Source of the DNA: Desulfatitalea sp. UBA4791
GTDB taxonomy: Bacteria; Desulfobacterota; Desulfobacteria; Desulfobacterales; Desulfosarcinaceae
NCBI GenBank assembly: GCA_002402905.1
Contig: DHGT01000032.1
Span: forward strand, 1-25,832
Length of the DNA stretch: 25,832 nucleotides
Reading direction: 5' to 3'
How positions within the stretch are numbered: position 1 is the stretch's first letter; the number at the start of each line of letters is the position of its first letter. This document shows, one piece after another, positions 22,863-25,832 of this stretch. The position numbers and the translations under genes are program-made. Below the pieces are notes generated by a model. That model did no database searches. It saw only the letters and a list, made by a program, of their open reading frames with translations, and was not told where the DNA came from.

Positions 22863-23846
22863 ATGAAGGCCCTGTTGTGCGAAGCATTCGGACCCATCGA
22901 CAATCTAATGGTAAAAGAGACCGCTACCCCCGAACCAGAAGAGGATCAGGTGCTCGTCGAGGTCAAGAGTGCGTCTCTCAACTATCCGGATGCCCTCATG
23001 GTTCTTGGGCGCTACCAGGTTAAACCCCCTTTCCCGTTCAGTCCGGGAATGGACCTTGCCGGAGTTGTCGCCCAAGTCGGACGCAATGTGGATCATGTGG
23101 CCGTCGGGGATCGGGTCATCGCCTTTCCAGGCTACGGTGCCTTTGCCGAATTCTGCCTGGCGCCCAAGGAGAAGGTGTCGCCGCTGCCGGACGGAATGCC
23201 CTTCCATGCCGGCGCCGCCTGCGGCTTGACCTATGCAACGGTCATCCACGCGTTTTTGGATTGTACTCAGGTCAGGCCCGGCGAAAACGTCTTGATCCTG
23301 GGAGCTTCCGGGGGCGTCGGCACCGCCGCCATAGAAGTGGTCAAGGCCTTGGGAGCCAGGGCCGTTGCCGCCGCTTCGACCGCCGATAAATTGGATCTCT
23401 GCAAAAAGATGGGCGCCGATGCGATCATCAACTACGATTCGGAAGATCTGCGGCAGCAAGCCCTGGCCTTGACCGACGGCCGGGGTGTGGATGTGGTCTT
23501 CGATCCGGTGGGGGGAGACTATACCCTGGCTGCCCTGCGCGGCACCGCCTGGGGCGGGCGGCTATTGGTGGTGGGCTTTGCCGCCGGCAGCATCCCCAAA
23601 ATCCCCCTGAACTACGCGCTTCTCAGCGAACGCGCGATCATCGGCGTCTTCTGGGGATCGTGGTCCAGCCAGTATCCCGAGGGACAGCGCCGCAACATGG
23701 CCCAATTGTCCAAATGGTACGCGGAAGGAAAAATCAACCCGCTGATCAACGATGTCATCTCTCTGGACGAGGTGCCCAAGGCGATGCATCGCCTCATGGA
23801 ACGAAAGGTCACGGGCAAATTGGTCATCCAGATCCAGCCTGAATAA
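22863..23846 (+). CDS. Zinc-independent MDR-family NAD(P)H-dependent oxidoreductase (quinone oxidoreductase-like)
   Basis: A 327-residue cytoplasmic medium-chain dehydrogenase/reductase of the quinone oxidoreductase / enoyl reductase type. The N-terminal catalytic domain has SLNYPDALMVLGRYQ and PFSPGMDLAGVV. The nucleotide fold is LILGASGGVGTAAIEVVKAL, from about residue 145. No structural zinc Cys cluster is seen. VDVVFDPVGGDY and IIGVFWGSW are typical of this subgroup. Context suggests it reduces an enoyl-CoA rather than a quinone, which cannot be proved from sequence. GGAG lies before the ATG. It is 12 bases after the MaoC gene, so the two share an mRNA. Confidence 0.9.
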   Translation: MKALLCEAFGPIDNLMVKETATPEPEEDQVLVEVKSASLNYPDALMVLGRYQVKPPFPFSPGMDLAGVVAQVGRNVDHVAVGDRVIAFPGYGAFAEFCLAPKEKVSPLPDGMPFHAGAACGLTYATVIHAFLDCTQVRPGENVLILGASGGVGTAAIEVVKALGARAVAAASTADKLDLCKKMGADAIINYDSEDLRQQALALTDGRGVDVVFDPVGGDYTLAALRGTAWGGRLLVVGFAAGSIPKIPLNYALLSERAIIGVFWGSWSSQYPEGQRRNMAQLSKWYAEGKINPLINDVISLDEVPKAMHRLMERKVTGKLVIQIQPE

Positions 23847-23973
23847 CGCGTATTTCCGTAGACACCGGCTCGCCCCATGCATCGGTCGCCATCGGCCATT
23901 GGCCGTCAGGCAACAGCGCCAGCCAAAAGGAATCAGACTGAAGCAGAACTTCCCAAGCGCACAGGAGCTATTG

Positions 23974-25746
23974 ATGAAAGACAGGATCCGGACGATCATC
24001 GAAGAGAAGATGTCCATACCCGTGGTCGAGGGTGAAGACAAACGCTGTACCCCCAAGGAGGCCGTCGAGAAGCATATCGAGAAGCATATGACCCTGAATT
24101 TTTCGGCCGGTGTCGGCGCCATAGTCTATCAGTTGGTCCGCTCGTTCTGGGATAAGGCGCCGGAGTTTACCGTCATAACCCCTTCGTTGAACCTGCATTT
24201 GGTGGCGATCGTCAGACAGCGTATCGCCAAAAAAATACTGACCAGTTTTGCCGGCATCAACTACCCCAGCCCGAGACCTTGTCCGGTGGTTCAGAATGCC
24301 TATGCATCCGGCGTGATCGATATTGAGAGCTGGACCATGCGAACGATTCCACAGCGACTCCTGGCCGGTGCCATGGGCATGGATTTCGTGCCTACCCGTT
24401 CCCTTATCGGAAGCACCATGGCCGAAGAAAACCGGGAATCCTTCCAGGTCGTGGAGAACCCCTTTGGAAGGGATGGCCGAATCGGTCTGCTGCGCGCCCT
24501 GCAGCCGGACATCACCCTCGTCCATGGGGCCGTGGCCGATCGCAGCGGGAATACCATTCTGACCTACCCGCTGGCCGGTGACGCCTATGGCGCCTGGGCT
24601 GCTAAAAAGGGCGTCATCGTCAGTGTCGACAAGATCGTTTCCACCGCATACATCCGCCAGCATGCCCACATGGTGAGGATCCCCGCCTATTCGGTGCTCG
24701 CCGTCTGCGAGACCCCCTTCGGCGCGCATCCGGTCGGCGTCATGCAGCACGGCCTGCCGGACTTCGACGCCTATTTTCCGGATTACGACTTCATGATCGA
24801 AGTCAATAACGCCACCAAGGATGAGGGCGATTTCGACCGCTGGGTTCAGGAATGGATCCTGGGCGTGCGCGATCACGACGACTACCTGTCCCGCCTGGGC
24901 AGCGAACGCATCTTATACCTCAAGGGTAAGGCGGCGCCCGATGCCTGGTTGCCGGAAACCATGACCGAAGCGGCCGACGTGGATTTCTCCCGCCCCCCCA
25001 ACGCCTTGGAACGCATGGTAGTCGCCGCCGGTCACATCATCGTCGAGCGATGCAGGACCAGGGGATTCAAAAACATCCTGGCCGGCATCGGTCTGTCCAA
25101 TCTGTCCGCCTGGCTAGCGGCTTACGCTCTGAAAGGCGGCCCCCATGAAGTGGACCTGATGGCCGAAATCGGCATGTATGGTTACCTGCCCCGGACTTCA
25201 GATCCGGCGGTATTCAGTCTTCACAACATGCATGCGTGCAAAATGCTTTCCAATATCGAAACGGTTTTAGGCTTCAATGTCGGCGGATCGACCAACCGCT
25301 GCCTTGGCGTTCTTGGTGCCGGCATGATCGACCCTTACGGCAATGCCAATTCGACCAAAATTTCCGACAAGGTTTACCTGGTTGGGTCGGGAGGCTCCAA
25401 TGATATCGCCACGACCAATCAGGAGACGCTGGTGGTCATGAACGCCGGCAAGCACCGTCTGGTGGAAAAGCTGCCCTACATCACCTATCCTGGCGGCAAC
25501 GTGCGTACAGTCGTCACCGATGTGGGCATGTTCGAAAAACTCGATGGCGGCGATCGGTTGACCCTCACGGGGTATCTACCTGAAACAACCTCGGACACGG
25601 AAGCCCAATGCGTGGAAAAAGCCAAAGCAGAAGTCGGCTGGCAGTTGGACATTGCCCCATCGTTGAGACGTCTACCCATCACCGATGCGCAAGACCTCAC
25701 CATGCTGCGGCTCTTCGATCCGCGCGGGTATTATATTGGCAGATAG
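23974..25746 (+). CDS. Fused family I CoA-transferase (glutaconate CoA-transferase-like)
   Basis: A 590-residue cytoplasmic enzyme that joins the alpha and beta halves of a family I CoA-transferase. The alpha-like part covers about residues 1-300 (LNFSAGVGAIVYQLVRSFWD, PDITLVHGAVADRSGN). The beta-like part runs from about 330 to the end (ERMVVAAGHIIVERCRTRG, GIGLSNLSAWLAAYALKGG). The catalytic Glu fits the E-x-G-x-x-G pattern in AEIGMYG (Glu398). It would activate an acid by taking CoA from acetyl-CoA or another donor. ATG 23974 has AGGAG six bases upstream; longer in-frame starts fall inside the previous gene. The 127-base gap before it holds a small palindrome (23893-23905). It completes an activation, reduction and hydration set. 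Confidence 0.9.
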   Translation: MKDRIRTIIEEKMSIPVVEGEDKRCTPKEAVEKHIEKHMTLNFSAGVGAIVYQLVRSFWDKAPEFTVITPSLNLHLVAIVRQRIAKKILTSFAGINYPSPRPCPVVQNAYASGVIDIESWTMRTIPQRLLAGAMGMDFVPTRSLIGSTMAEENRESFQVVENPFGRDGRIGLLRALQPDITLVHGAVADRSGNTILTYPLAGDAYGAWAAKKGVIVSVDKIVSTAYIRQHAHMVRIPAYSVLAVCETPFGAHPVGVMQHGLPDFDAYFPDYDFMIEVNNATKDEGDFDRWVQEWILGVRDHDDYLSRLGSERILYLKGKAAPDAWLPETMTEAADVDFSRPPNALERMVVAAGHIIVERCRTRGFKNILAGIGLSNLSAWLAAYALKGGPHEVDLMAEIGMYGYLPRTSDPAVFSLHNMHACKMLSNIETVLGFNVGGSTNRCLGVLGAGMIDPYGNANSTKISDKVYLVGSGGSNDIATTNQETLVVMNAGKHRLVEKLPYITYPGGNVRTVVTDVGMFEKLDGGDRLTLTGYLPETTSDTEAQCVEKAKAEVGWQLDIAPSLRRLPITDAQDLTMLRLFDPRGYYIGR

Positions 25747-25832
25747 GCCAACAGACTGGATTCTTAAAAGATCTGTTGAAGAGATTCAGTATGGGGTTTC
25801 AGAGCAAAAAAGAATATGAGTTTTAAGTTTGA

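Noticed and set aside
23893..23905. CGGCC-ATT-GGCCG palindrome between the MDR gene and the CoA-transferase gene as a terminator
   Set aside because: Short 5-bp stem, no T tract, and the following gene has no promoter of its own that I can see, so the operon probably continues.
25749..25778. CAACAGA / TCTGTTG inverted repeat after the CoA-transferase gene as terminator
   Set aside because: A 7-bp AT-containing stem with a 16-base loop and no T tract is too weak to call.
25816..25832. Start of a further plus-strand gene at the window end (ATG AGT TTT AAG)
   Set aside because: Only five codons are visible and no convincing ribosome binding site precedes them.

Overview
The window looks like a chromosomal piece of a Desulfobacterota bacterium, most likely a sulfate reducer of the Desulfosarcina/Desulfobacteraceae type. 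This is an inference from gene content: an FmdB zinc ribbon gene followed by hemC and a cobA-hemD fusion, a glucosylglycerate-type compatible solute synthase, PilZ and chemotaxis proteins, a liv transporter, and acyl-CoA genes typical of organic-acid oxidisers. The intact genes have moderately high GC content. No rRNA, tRNA or CRISPR array was seen.

Layout. (1) 177-2873, plus strand: a tightly overlapping tetrapyrrole operon (FmdB-like zinc ribbon, hemC, cobA-hemD fusion) making uroporphyrinogen III and precorrin-2 for siroheme, heme or cobamide. (2) 3055-5228, plus strand: an M20-type peptidase homologue that seems to lack part of its catalytic site, then a GT81 glucosyl-3-phosphoglycerate synthase; a good sigma-70-like promoter precedes them. 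(3) 5400-7514, plus strand: a long PilZ protein with an acyltransferase-like C-terminal half. (4) About 7.6-12.2 kb: an accessory, decaying zone. It holds a PHP-glycosyltransferase gene with a large internal deletion and frameshift, a GH57-like gene cut off at its 3' end by an IS1-type zinc-ribbon remnant, a PhoB/OmpR-type response regulator with a TAG stop and a broken receiver, and three small proteins (two of them zinc/cysteine-rich). A possible Pho-box-like direct repeat lies in front of one small gene. (5) 12550-14019, plus strand: an orphan ADP-forming acyl-CoA synthetase alpha subunit. (6) 14150-14414: a non-coding element with imperfect terminal inverted repeats, oppositely oriented GTACTC/GAGTAC hexamer arrays and a central hairpin. 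(7) 14526-16646, plus strand: a transmembrane chemotaxis receptor with a possible sigma-28 promoter.

(8) 16707-21853, minus strand: a complete livK-H-M-G-F ABC importer. A shared strong hairpin at 16679-16699 separates it from the converging chemotaxis gene. Its leader and the livK-livH gap are rich in hairpins. (9) 22389-25746, plus strand, divergent from liv: a MaoC-type hydratase, an MDR-family NAD(P)H-dependent oxidoreductase and a fused glutaconate-type CoA-transferase. Together (8) and (9) look like an uptake-and-activation module for an organic or amino acid; the substrate cannot be read from the sequence.

The most unusual items are the palindromic hexamer element, the catalytically incomplete M20 homologue paired with GpgS, the PilZ-acyltransferase fusion, the livK leader with a duplicated motif and possible mini-ORF, and the cluster of gene remnants. 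I saw no clear new defence system or large multi-gene system.
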